Source: Xanthostigma xanthostigma (lineage: Eukaryota > Arthropoda > Insecta > Raphidioptera > Raphidiidae). Taken from it: a stretch of DNA of 64,000 nucleotides. Under the pieces are notes generated by a model, which did no database searches, had not been told where the DNA came from, and saw only the letters and a program-made list of their open reading frames with translations. The translations under genes were made by a program, and so were the position numbers. Positions 13,012-22,745 of this stretch are shown piece after piece (within the stretch, counting starts at the first letter, position 1; each line of letters opens with the position of its first letter). The stretch lies in NCBI GenBank assembly GCA_963575645.1, contig OY754476.1, positions 3,162,001-3,226,000 of the forward strand, written 5' to 3'.

Positions 13012-13624
13012 TATACAGGCTGTCCCATTAAGAATGGGACATAAAACAACCGCAGATTCTCCAATTCAAAATAAAACGATTAAGCGAAATATGCTTAGAT
13101 AAAATGTTACTCGTTTCCGAAATACGGGGTGTTGAAGTTGAAAACTGAAAAATTATTAATGTCCATAATTTTTTTAATACACCGTATAATTTTACTCAAA
13201 TCGGCACACTTGTTAAATATCATAAAATGCACCTAACAATAAAAAAATTAGTTCAGTACGCTCTACCAGTGGCGTACGGCAGGAGTAAGTAATGCTTGTA
13301 CCCCTTCTAAATGTTACGCCGCTGTCTAAATTTTAATTTTGACTATAATTTTAATTTTTTTGATATTTTCTAAGTCAATAATGTACACTTGTTAGTTTGT
13401 TGTAAAGTCATTGGTTTTCGAGATATTCGCAGTTTTTTTAAGACAAAATTGTAAAAATGAATATTATTAATAATAATACAAATAAAAAGTACATGTCTAT
13501 CTAACTGCGAATATTTCGGAATCGAGTAACATTTTATCTAAGCATATTTCGCTTAATCGTTTTATTTTGAATTGGAGAATCTGCGGTTGTTCTATGTCCC
13601 ATTCTTAATGGGACACCCTGTATA
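13012..13624. mobile_element. MITE with ~100-bp terminal inverted repeats
   Basis: Left end TATACAGGCTGTCCCATTAA and right end complementary to TATACAGGGTGTCCCATTAA. The arms stay nearly identical for about 100 bp, through GCAGATTCTCCAATTC and TAAAATGTTACTCG. Length 613 bp; the TA context at each edge suggests a TA-targeting (mariner-like) origin. A small CAGTGGCGTAC...GTTACGCCGCTG pair near 13,272-13,326 may be a second insertion inside it. Confidence 0.8.
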
Positions 13625-13735
13625 TGTTACGGTCAATGTCCGGAATACGGGCAATGTCGACATTGACCAGTCAATGTCGACAATACCCAAGCCACATCGG
13701 GCAATGTCCGAAATTGGACACAGTTCAAAGAACAG
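13623..13735. mobile_element. Fragment of a TATGTTACGG-type MITE end
   Basis: The sequence TATGTTACGGTCAATGTCCG followed by ATGTC-rich inverted words (GTCGACATTGAC / GTCAATGTCGAC) resembles the end of the complete element at 15,132-15,632. Only one end is present, abutting the previous MITE. The paired open frames here (13572-13760 plus, 13592-13795 minus) reflect the palindromic sequence. Confidence 0.5.
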
Positions 13736-14926
13736 ATTTTTTATAAACATGAAACGCTGACATTTGATTGTATCTTTATCATGATAAGTTATCATTAACG
13801 CTTTATGGAACTTTTATCACTGATATAAACTATTGAAGAATATATTTTTCAGCTTTCAAATAATTCTTGAAATATTGTTTGAGACATTCCCATACATAAA
13901 CATGTTTCCTCGTCATTAAAACTGACCATTTAATTTATTTTTATCTTTTATTTTCAGGCCCTTGAAAATGAACCAAGGCCTTTAGGATTGAAGACATCTT
14001 GCCTACTCATCCAATGAATGCTCATAAAAAAACTAATAAATAACATAAAAAACAGGTTTTATAAAGAACAGTTTTTATTTGATGTAGAAGAGAAACTTTG
14101 TAAACAGTGTATTGTTTTCTGTATGAATCTTTGTATATTTAAAATTTAATTAGTTGTTAAACAGGTACGTATAATTAAAAACTATCAGATAAAATTTTGA
14201 ATTGAAGAATGTCAGATATTCTACATAGAATAAAAGTTTTGTATTTCAAAACTTATAACATCGAGACGTCGGTATTATTTTATTCTTTTGAAATTAGATA
14301 CAAATTTTTAAAAAAAACTTGGCCAAATTATAAAATATTTATAATAATGTGGATATAAAATTATTAAATTCGCGAGTATTAAATAAAATTGAACATTGAA
14401 TAAAATATTAATTGGAGTTCATTATGGATACGAAATATTGATTTTATTAATTAATAATAATTCTCTTAATTTATTTTATTAATGTTTAACGTTTCTGAAC
14501 TCAATAGTTTTTGATTAATTGTTGCTTTAATATTTATAGAGATTATAAATAAAGTATCCTGTTAACAAAATCATTAGTTATATGATTATTATTATTATAA
14601 ATCTTCATATATAATCTTACAGGGCTTAAATTTTGTGTCTGACTTATTTGTGTACGTAACACGGTCATTCCCATTATTTATTTAAGGAATTTTATTTTTA
14701 GTTATCCCTATAGCACCGCGCTCATCTTAAAAGACTGTTTCAATGTTTCATTAAAAACGTTTTTATTTTTACTCTACTTTTAAATTTTAATCTAAAAGAA
14801 AACAGATTATTTTCTTTTCGACCTTTCCACATAAGTATAATATTTGTTTTTCATTTATGTCATAGTTTTAAAATTTAAACAAATGGATTTGTATAACTTT
14901 TGAAACATTCAATCGACTAAAACTAA
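13736..14926. other. Very AT-rich intergenic stretch
   Basis: No gene, RNA or defined repeat seen. Long A/T runs dominate. Confidence 0.5.
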
Positions 14927-15131
14927 ATTCACTATACTTATATTGTGCATCATTATGAAACTAGGCAAAAAAACTTAATATATAATGACTTTTTTACAAA
15001 TTATTTTTTTACTAAATCTCCAAGATATGCTGGAGGTAAGTTATATAATCATTTGCCAAAAGAAATTAGAGATATACAGAATTACAAAAAATTTATGCAC
15101 ATTTTTAAATATTATCTTACTGACAGATGTA
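14927..15131 (+). pseudogene. LINE (CR1/jockey-like) ORF2 C-terminal fragment, 5' of MITE
   Basis: Reading from about 14,945 the frame gives HHYETRQKN, then SPRYAGGKLYNHLPKEIRD, then HIFKYYLTDRC. This is the region after the reverse transcriptase of CR1/jockey-type LINEs, where 'Y.TR.K..L', 'K.YN.LP..I' and a terminal 'F....K.YL' are typical. A stop at about 14,924 shows that the 5' side is truncated or decayed. The frame runs straight into the MITE at 15,132; the 3' end of the LINE lies beyond it at 15,633-15,730. Confidence 0.75.
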
Positions 15132-15632
15132 TATGTTACGGTAAATGTAAACTCTTGGGAAATGTACACTTTTACCGTAAAATATGCCGGGAAATGTGTA
15201 CATTAACCGTTAGAATGCTACGCGGCGCAAAAGCGCTGCGATCGTTTGTATCGAAAATTGCGGCGCAGCGCAAAAGCGCTGCGAGTTTCAGTTTCAGTGT
15301 GTTGTTGAGCTATTTTTTTTAGATTTTTTATTTTCTAAAAGAAATAAAATACAATAATATTGATATTATTTTATGTTTAATAAACAATAAACATTTTTTC
15401 TTTATAATGCAAAAATAATAAAATTGATTGATATTTGTCTAAATTAGAGTGTTTTATTTGACACCATTATTTTTTCCTCTAAATTAATCAATATGTTTAT
15501 AGCAATTTTCATTTATTTTTGCCAAAATTGCTTAGCACTAAAACGGTTAAATGTAGATATTGCGGCAAATGTACACATTTTACGGTAAATGTGTACATGC
15601 ATTTCCCGAGAGTTTACATTTACCGTAACATA
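15132..15632. mobile_element. Foldback MITE (TATGTTACGG ends) inserted in LINE
   Basis: Ends TATGTTACGGTAAATGTAAA and its near complement give inverted repeats of about 85 bp, flanked by TA on both sides (15130-15131 and 15633-15634), consistent with a TA target duplication. The 501-bp element is internally AT-rich with a GC-rich patch (CGGCGCAAAAGCGCTGCGA, repeated twice near 15,220 and 15,260). Open frames through it are chance read-through. Confidence 0.8.
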
Positions 15633-15734
15633 TATATAACATTCAAGAATTTACTGATTTGTAACTATTTTTATGTAAGACGCTATTTATACTGTGTATA
15701 CAGTCTTCAATAAAGTCTTATTATTATTTAATCA
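15633..15734 (+). pseudogene. LINE 3' end resumed after the MITE
   Basis: If one TA and the MITE are removed, the LINE frame continues from ...DRC into IYNIQEFTDL and a stop, about where LINE ORF2 proteins end. The stop is followed by an AATAAAG signal at about 15,708 and a terminal TTATTATTATT run typical of a LINE tail. Confidence 0.7.
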
Positions 15735-17075
15735 ACAAATAATAATAACAAAAATGATACCAACATACCTATAGCAAACAAATAACAAACAGAAAGATAG
15801 CCTATCACACAAACTAATGATATAATTAATATACGTATAAACAAATGCCTTATTTTGTGAACGATGTTTGGCATTATGATCAGTATTTTTGTTTTAATGT
15901 TGTTGGTTAAAAAACACAGTTAAATTTTAGTAAATTGGTTTTTACAACGGCGTGACACGATGGCCCGTTCTTGTTAATATAATTCTGCAATAGAAACATC
16001 TGTAGATCAATATAAACACGAATGGAAAATAAATTTGAGCAGAACATGGTTTTAATAGTATTTAATCGGGTTAGGTAGTTGTTCAGCAAGAGAATTTATT
16101 TTAGGCACAATTCGTGTGCACAATTTATTTATACACAATACAAAATAGAGTTATTGAAATATATAAATCACTTTGATATATTGAAAAGTACACAAAATAA
16201 ATTTCGAATTTCACACAAATAGGAGATTGTATATAGTATTCTAGAGCGTAATGAAGTGTATTTTTTTGAGAATGTGTCTGTTCAAAATATTTTGAAAACT
16301 CTCATCAATACTAGCCTCAGGAAATTAATTAATTATTTACCGAAAAACAAAGTTCTATTATTTTTGTGTCCAGGAACTTAAGAGTAATGAAAATAATATT
16401 AATATTTTTTCCTCAAATTGTACAATATTATAAAATTAAATATAGGTACCATATTTTTTTTAGTTTTGTCAACGACTCTTTAATAAGTATGTGTTTACAC
16501 TTGCTTTGCAAATTAAAAAAAAATCGTTTCGAGTGACAGATGTGCTTTGCTGTTTTCTTTAACAAAATTCGAATGAAATCTGAATTGTAAATAGTATTAT
16601 TTATACAACGATGCAATTTTATATATATATATATACCATATAGATACAAAGTTGAAACAATTTTACTGTTATCGCCACTACTATCTCGGAAATACGTAGT
16701 AAACATTTTGTGGGTTTATCGAGAGATGAAATATAATTTTTTCTAACCCATTCAAAACCTTTTCAAAAAATTGCGGACGATGTTACTAACTACTAAAGTA
16801 CAGTGATTATTTGGTTACTGAAGCAAAATCAAATATAATTCTTAATTTTTTTACGTTTGAACAGTTTGTTGAAGCATTTGTGTCTCGATTTGTGACAAAT
16901 TTTCGTTCATTTTATTACACTAATTATTATGCTTTGAATTTATTAAGACTTTCCGAGATCTCAATGGTGTTAAATACAAGTTTCACTTCCTAAAATACGA
17001 TATACAAGCTGCATCCATTTTCTCACGGCCGAATTTTATTTGTTTGAATAGCTAAGTAGAACTTTTACATAAATA
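15735..17075. other. AT-rich intergenic region, no gene seen
   Basis: A short (TA)n run lies at about 16,620-16,635. The open frames at 15907-16089, 16428-16706 and 16811-16993 have no domain. Confidence 0.5.
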
Positions 17076-17081
17076 TTTATT
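17076..17081 (-). terminator. Poly(A) signal of the zinc-finger gene
   Basis: AATAAA on the minus strand, 38 bases past the TAA at 17119-17121. It gives a plausible short 3' UTR and supports this as a genuine gene end rather than an arbitrary fragment. Confidence 0.6.
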
Positions 17082-17118
17082 CTGGAAATCCTATTTTACA
17101 CACCACTTTCTCAGCTGA

Positions 17119-17906
17119 TTATTTTGAAACATTGGACGATCTACAAGTTTTCGAACAAACGCCACACTTATAAGGCCTGGGCCGACAGAGGCTATGCATA
17201 CGCAAATTACACTTTTGTTCAAACTTGAACCGTTTTTTTTTGTTTGAGATCGGTTTAACCTCAAAATGAGTAAATTGGTGACGCTCCCAAAACAAATAGT
17301 GTCCAAACCGTTTCTCGCAATAGTCACAATAGTGAAGGGTTTCGCCAGTATGGACGCGGTTGTGAATTGTCAGTGCGTTCCGATGTGCGAATATTTTGTA
17401 GCAGTAATCACACTTGAAGCCTGTAGTGCCAAATCCATCGAATGTATACCTTTCTAATTCAACTGTGTTCTTATTGACTATTTCTGGTTTGGACTGAATT
17501 TTTTTAGGTCTTTTAATTAAACCACTGGTAGGGGATTTCATGATCGTATCTTCATTTGAATCTGTACAGCTTTTTTTAATGGCGGCTCGATGACTTTGAA
17601 CATTTTTTCTGTTTCATTTAGCGCTGAAATATTGATTTCAGTTTTATTTTCCGAAATTTCACGTATCTCATTTACTTCTTGAATCGTGTCCTGCTCCAAA
17701 TCAGATTTATATTCAAACTCCATATCAGCACTTTCTATATTTCCATCGGTTTCGATGATACGATTGTTACTATTATTGAGATTTTCCAAATATCCTTTTA
17801 ATTTCTCATCAGAACTCTGACATAATTTTACAAAATCATACATCACCATTAAACGACTTAAACAGGAATTGCAAATCAATCCTGGGAGGCCATCATTGCG
17901 TGTTAT
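17119..17906 (-). CDS. Exon 2, rest of ZAD, linker and zinc fingers (frameshifted)
   Basis: Begins after TTTATATTATAG at 17907 and reads NDGLPGLICNSCLSRLMVMY, completing the ZAD. An acidic linker runs to the A7 run (17571-17577). In the shifted frame come KRPKKIQ, then finger 1 (Cys-x2-Cys, His-x3-His; CDYC...HNRVH), a TGE linker and finger 2 (CDYC...HQFTH), all within 17266-17414. Finger 3 keeps only CNLRMHSLC and finger 4 reads CGVCSK then hits TAA at 17119-17121. A further shift near 17122 would open a frame ending at 17091, suggesting a second indel in the last finger. Confidence 0.75.
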
Positions 17907-19043
17907 CTATAATATAAAGGACAATTTATTAAAATGGAAGAAATAAGCTGCTGATATTTTTCAATATCTATACTAATATATAAAGCTGAAGAGTTTGTTT
18001 GTTTGTTTGTTTGAACGCGCTAATTTCAGGAACTACTGGTTCAAATTGAAAAAAAATTTTTGTTGGATAGCTCATTTATCGAGGAAAGGCTATAGGCTAT
18101 ATAAAATCAGGCTACGACCATTAGGAGCGGAGCATTAATGAAAAATGTTCCAAATGTATCTAAAAAATAAGCTTCTATTCAGGTGAAATGCACTTATTAA
18201 GTATACTCATATTAGCGATGTAAGAATACAACGCCGGCTAGCGCAATCGGTAGAGCACAAGACTGTCAATACCAGGGTCGTGGGTTCGAGCCCTACGTTA
18301 GGCGAATGCATTTTTATTTATTTTTTTTTTCTACATTGCTTTCTTCTAAGGCTTACATTAAAATTTATTTTAATTTTATTTAATTAATTAAAAAAAAATA
18401 TTAGTTAAAAAAAAGTATAAATACTATTATTACTGCTTTTTATCGACAAAAAATTTTGAACGGTAACTCCGATCATCATGAATTTGGACACAACATTCAT
18501 CTCGGTAAACTAAGATGAATGTGTGTACCCATGTTCCTCCCTTCCCCATTCGTTCTTTTACACCCGGGTGAAATCGGACGGGACCGCTAGTAGTTCAATA
18601 TAATCAAATCTAGCAAGAAATCTAACGACAAAACCAGCCTCGTGTTTAGCGGCCTTCATTTAGTTAAAACTCAGGATGTAAGTACGAAATAAATATAAAT
18701 TATCTACACCGACAATTTAATTTTCTAAAGAAATTTTACATCAACCGACTACAATTTTCATGAAATTCTAAACTTACACCTTTTTTTACTCACGTTTAAT
18801 AACCTACATTCTATAGTTAATGAGTTTTTATGATTTTTATATTATTCTATGATCCATACAATAAAACTAGACATTCGTTTATTAAATGAAACTTACATGT
18901 ACGGAAGTATACTCAGTTATCAAACTTGCTGTAACAACTCCCTGACTTCGGTTTGTCTCAAAAATGTCATGCAATTTTTCTTCCATACCGAGACATATCC
19001 TACACATTGGACTTATATCTCCTACAGCGACAACTAACTCCAT
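17119..19043 (-). CDS. ZAD C2H2 zinc-finger gene, two exons, frame broken
   Basis: Encodes a ZAD-type transcription factor, the large insect family in which an N-terminal zinc-binding ZAD mediates dimerisation and C-terminal C2H2 fingers bind DNA in the nucleus. ATG at 19043-19041; exon 1 ends at 18897 with GT at 18896-18895 and exon 2 begins at 17906 after AG, both in phase 0. The ZAD has paired cysteines 14/17 (CRIC, exon 1) and 61/64 (CNSC, exon 2). An acidic, Glu-rich linker follows. In the seven-A run at 17571-17577 the frame must shift by one base to reach the fingers; unshifted, translation stops at 17538 after 171 residues. Fingers 1 and 2 are canonical; finger 3 lacks its cysteine pair and finger 4 stops after its cysteines. 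It may be a young pseudogene, a homopolymer error, or (less likely) a frameshifting gene. The ortholog cannot be named. Confidence 0.8.
17967..18590 (+). mobile_element. Helitron family A, full length, in the zinc-finger intron
   Basis: Starts TCTATACTAATATATAAAGC after a host A and ends GGGACCGCTAG before a host T: the Helitron A|TC...CTAG|T signature, 624 bp. A palindromic CACCCGGGTG sits 20-odd bases before the 3' end. Hallmarks GCTGAAGAGTTTG, GAACGCGCTAAT and CGACCATTAGGAGCGGAGCA are shared with the copies at 12.6, 34.0 and 62.5 kb. It carries no protein and lies in the intron of the ZAD gene, opposite in strand. It holds a tRNA-like segment not seen in the other copies here. Confidence 0.8.
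18232..18304 (+). ncRNA. tRNA-like segment (decayed tRNA or SINE head)
   Basis: Exactly 73 bases, with closing CGCC/GGCG, an A-box TAGCGCAATCGG and a perfect B-box GGTTCGAGCCC, so both RNA polymerase III internal promoter elements are present. The T arm (CGTGGG/CCTACG) pairs well. The anticodon loop reads CTGTCAA (GTC), but the anticodon stem CAAGA/TACCA does not pair, so it is unlikely to give a working tRNA. The sequence is closest in feel to tRNA-Lys or tRNA-Asn. It may be a tRNA captured by the Helitron or the head of a tRNA-derived SINE. Confidence 0.6.
18604..18668 (-). mobile_element. Fragment of the 'AAGGCCGCT' MITE family
   Basis: Contains AACGACAAAACCAGCCTCGTG and TTTAGCGGCCTT, the terminal sequence also seen at about 49.01-49.04 kb and, inverted, at 47.43 and 39.76 kb. 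Only the end is present, just downstream of the intronic Helitron. Confidence 0.5.
18897..19043 (-). CDS. Exon 1, N-terminal half of the ZAD
   Basis: The 49 codons start MELVVAVGD and include MCRICLGMEEKLHDIFE, the first Cys-x2-Cys of a ZAD and the usual 'L..IF' that follows. The exon ends ...TSVH before GTAAGT (18896-18891), a consensus donor, exactly on a codon boundary. No longer upstream in-frame start was evident. A MITE sits only about 80 bp upstream of the ATG (19122-19653), so the promoter is either within or beyond it. Confidence 0.8.
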
Positions 19044-19121
19044 TTCACTAATAAAAAACAAGAAATTATATTCCGACGTTGTTTACAGATGAACAGTAAC
19101 TGGTTCGATTATTTCAATCGA

Positions 19122-19653
19122 AATAGGGTTATTGACAGTGATTAAAATTAAATATAAAACTGTGTTATAATGAAAGTTTATGGTCTAAAATATCGTTTAG
19201 AATTATTATTTTTATTAAATAAGTGCGTTAAATATATTAAAATAAATAAATAAAATCACGATTTTTAACCTATGTGTCACGTGATTTCAAACACCAATCA
19301 CAGCGCGTGACGTCATTAATCAGTCAACATGGCCGGTAGCTGTGTGCCACTGACTGTCATGTGTATTCGTTATCTCTGTTCAGTGTATGTTCTCTGGTGT
19401 ATTCATTGTACTCTGTCAATCATGTCACGTTGTACCCGCTTGCTTAGTGTTTACTGATTGCCTACTGTGACGTAGGCAATCAGTAAACATGGCTGTCAAG
19501 GTCAATTGACGTTTTGGCGCAGAATTTAAAGTCAAAATAAAAAACAACTAATAATGAGTCAAATCTGTTATATTTATGAGAAAAAATATTTTTACGGGAT
19601 ACCTTTATTCCTTAATTTTAAATACTGTTTGAAATTTTGTCAATAACCCTATT
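19122..19653. mobile_element. MITE with TAGGGTTATTGACA ends, upstream of the zinc-finger gene
   Basis: TAGGGTTATTGACA at 19124 and its exact complement ending at 19651 define an element of about 530 bp. The GC-richer middle carries CACGTG (19278-19283), a full CRE TGACGTCA (19308-19315) and a perfect 17-bp hairpin GTTTACTGATTGCCTAC (arms 19449-19465 and 19472-19488, six-base loop). It lies about 80 bp upstream of the ZAD gene ATG, so any promoter activity would be contributed by the element. Confidence 0.7.
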
Positions 19654-21562
19654 GTAGAAATAAAATTAATATAAATTCTTATCAAACTTGTTTGAAGGGA
19701 CGTATTTTTAAAAGTTATAAGTCTTCTTGTTTTATTTTTTTAGAAGACATTCAACAACTATTAAACTAAATATATCGTTCATGGTAAGTATCTATTTATT
19801 GTGAATTATGCTTGTTATTAAATTTTCATTCTGTAATGCCTTATAATTGTATATGAAAAATTGGTTCAAAGCCAAGAATAAAATAACATTGGACGCTACT
19901 CAAATACTTAAAGCAATTAAATTTATTGATTTTGGGCGTTTCGCAAAATACATAACAATGAAAACTAGAAAATATTGCGTTTGAAAAATTTTATGTGTCA
20001 GTGGAAAATGACACAATTTTTCCGCTTCAAGAGGCTTTAAAATAAAAAAATAAGATAACTGATAAATGTGAACAACTTTTTTTATTGAGTTTAATATTTC
20101 AGCTTCCCTAAAGGCACACTGACATCGCATTTTAACGCTTTATCGCAATAAAATACCATTATATCATCATATTTTAATATTTATTAGTAATTTTGTCGCA
20201 TTTAAATATCACAGTTTAAAAATATTAATTCTAACTTATGAAAAATTAAAAATGACAATTTTAAAAAAAGATAATCTGTCTGTCACTCTTACCCTATTAT
20301 ATATAAGTGCGCTTAGGTACGTCGTTTTTTTAATTATATTTATTTTATTACTTTGTATTTAAATGAGATTTTTTACTATCAAACATATATTACCATATTG
20401 TCGTAATTACCTAAATGAAAGCAACAGTGCTGGATTAGTCTATAAGCAAAATAAGCAAGTGCTTAGGGCGACACCTCTCAGAGGGCACCAAAAATCACAA
20501 CTCAGAAATGAAAAGTACCGCACCAGACCGTGTCGATAAGTTTTTTTCTTTTTATCAAGTTCCCAAAAATGCGATCTACTGATATAAAACTCTCTTCAAA
20601 AATTAAAAATAATTTATTTTTGAAAATGAAAACGTAATGTTTTTTTTTTAACTTTGATTTTTTTAAACATTTTTTTAATTTTTATAAAAATAAGGAGCAA
20701 TTTTATAGACAGTCAAATTTTCAATGAAAGCTTTAATTGTAAAATTCAATTGCTCCTCGTGTTATGCTTTTTAACTTTTATTCTATCAAGTTTAAACTTA
20801 TGACATTCACAATTTAGATTTTTTTTATAAACAATATAACAGAGACAGATATAATACATATTATATTAGAATTTTTTTAGACAGCTGTTAGAGATGAGTG
20901 CACATACGCAAGAAATGCTTAGGACATCAAGGAGTCATAATCGGGAACTGGAGAGCAATATCCATCAATGAAAATATTAACCTCACATATACTATGGGTG
21001 TGAGTTGTTACGTGGGTGGGTGTGGATGGTTGCGTAGATGGGAAGGTCAATATAATATTTCCAGGGAAAGAGACTGAGAGAGGAAGATAGATAGAGAGAG
21101 ACAGAAAGAGTATATCTGATGGTAGGTGAAAAATCAGTTTTGGATAGGATTTTAATAAAATTCGTTCTCAGTGGCTGTCTACGTCGAGAAAGGAGTAACT
21201 ATGCCAAATAGTATGAACGAATCCGTGTTTCGTCTCAATCTCGTGCGAAACCGCGGGTAACCGTTAGTCTATAATATAAATAACTTCTGTATAGATTATA
21301 GACGGCCCGCTTTTGTAATCGCAGTCTTTCCGAGAAAATGTTCTGTCATATAAAGAAAAACATTAAAATCGATTCATCCGTTTGCTAGGTAGACGGATGG
21401 GGCGATAAAAAACCACTTACATATGAAAATAAAATTGCAATTTGTCGAATTAATTATTCTTCAAAAATTATCCCTTAATATACACATATATGTATTACAA
21501 TTTTATAGGTCGATAACCAATATATGAAAAGGCAGTTTGTGCGACATATTGGTGGCCCTATG
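19654..21562. other. AT-rich intergenic, one hAT-like end
   Basis: CAGTGCTGGATTAG at 20,430 followed by TAAGCAAAATAAGCAAGTGC looks like the 5' end of a hAT-type MITE, but no complementary end was found. A purine-rich GAGAGA stretch lies at 21,070-21,115. No gene recognised; the 76-codon frame at 19900-20130 has no domain. Confidence 0.4.
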
Positions 21563-21804
21563 CAAGGGCGTAGATATTTTTCTGGGGAGGGGGGTGAAGC
21601 AAAAAAATATTTTTTTTAATTTTATTAATACCACACAAGAATACTCACGAAGGAAGGTGTCAAGCAAAATATTAATTCCCAAACTAATTTTACAAATTCC
21701 TTTTCAAAAGTACATATTTCTAAATTGTATTCGTATTTTTTTCAGTTTTAATTTTCTATTATTAAGATCCTGGAGGGGGCAATTACCCCATGTCTTCGCC
21801 CTTG
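21563..21804. mobile_element. Small hAT-like MITE with 8-bp target duplication
   Basis: Ends CAAGGGCGTAGA and TCTTCGCCCTTG are inverted repeats with one mismatch. The flanks GCCCTATG (21555-21562) and GGCCTATG (21805-21812) match at 7 of 8 positions. The element is 242 bp, with G-rich sequence inside the left end and AT-rich middle. The 100-codon open frame here is spurious. Confidence 0.7.
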
Positions 21805-22577
21805 GGCCTATGCAATTTCGTTTCGTTAAAATGCCGTAACTTAAATGGTCGGCTCACTGAACTATCAGTATAGAAGAATAGTCCTAATATAATCACGGCG
21901 CGTAACTATGGAAACAAAATAAATGATACATTTTGTGCGCATTTGTAGTGTTAATGTCGCCATAAAACCAAGAGAAACTGACGTTTTATTCCGTGCAATT
22001 TTCCATAGTAACGCAGCATACAGAAAGTTTAATCTTGAATGGCACCATTAATGTCCGAATTGTACGTATAAAACGTTTAGTGTGTCGTGCATGCAATTTA
22101 CTGTTTAGTGGGCGGTTCTATAAAGCTTCAAATTATAGGAATTATATAGCTAGCCAACGAGAGGTTGAGGTGGATTTTGTGAACAATAAATCAGTCAGAA
22201 CATGTGCTAGACAATCAGCCTAAACGGCCTAGCAGCCATGGCCATGGTTGAAGCCTAACCAGAACGCATGGTTCCGTTGTTTGTCCGCAAAACTTTACCT
22301 AGACAATACTATGTACCTAGCCATGTCCAACTTGCGATTGATGTGAAATATTCACAAATCGGAAAGGTGTCGAAAATGCCACAAGGAGAGCAGAACGATT
22401 CAAAGTTCATCCATCTCAAAAATGTTATTAAAAGTTGAAACCCTAAATAGTAATTTAAATAATACAATCTCCACTCTATAACGGACACCGCAATAACGAC
22501 AAACTCTATAAAATAAGCATTAGGGGCTGTTCATTTACTACGTAATATAATTTTAACCACTTTATATAAGTACTATG
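21805..22577. other. Intergenic, no gene recognised
   Basis: Composition is more balanced than the surroundings. The 76-codon open frame 21993-22223 (Cys/Arg-rich) has no recognisable domain and no splice-linked partner. No repeat ends were found. Confidence 0.35.
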
Positions 22578-22745
22578 CCATAAATTTCTAAATTTGAAAG
22601 AATATTGAAGACAGCTCTTTTTAAACAATGTCTGAATAAGGTAGACGATTTTATTGTTAATGAGTTGTAAACACGCTTATATTATTTTTCTTTTGACGAA
22701 TACTATACATAATTGTATGTCTTTGGATAAATAAATTCTAATTCT
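22578..22745 (+). pseudogene. LINE ORF2 extreme C-terminus and 3' tail
   Basis: From 22,590 the frame reads KFERILKTALFKQCLNKVDD then FIVNEL and stop (22668-22670), the short 'F...L...L....YS.D.F' ending typical of CR1/jockey-like LINEs. The 3' UTR finishes with AATAAATTCTAATTCTAAT, a short-repeat tail. Everything 5' of this is missing, as expected from incomplete reverse transcription. Confidence 0.6.

Noticed and set aside
18232-18304. Functional tRNA-Asp (anticodon GTC)
   Set aside because: The anticodon stem does not pair and the D stem has a mismatch, so I call it tRNA-like only.
19278-19315. E-box and CRE as the native promoter of the zinc-finger gene
   Set aside because: Both lie within an element with matching inverted ends (19122-19653), so they are properties of the MITE unless transcription data show otherwise.
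20430-20560. Complete hAT MITE starting CAGTGCTGGATTAG
   Set aside because: No complementary right end or target duplication was found within a reasonable distance.
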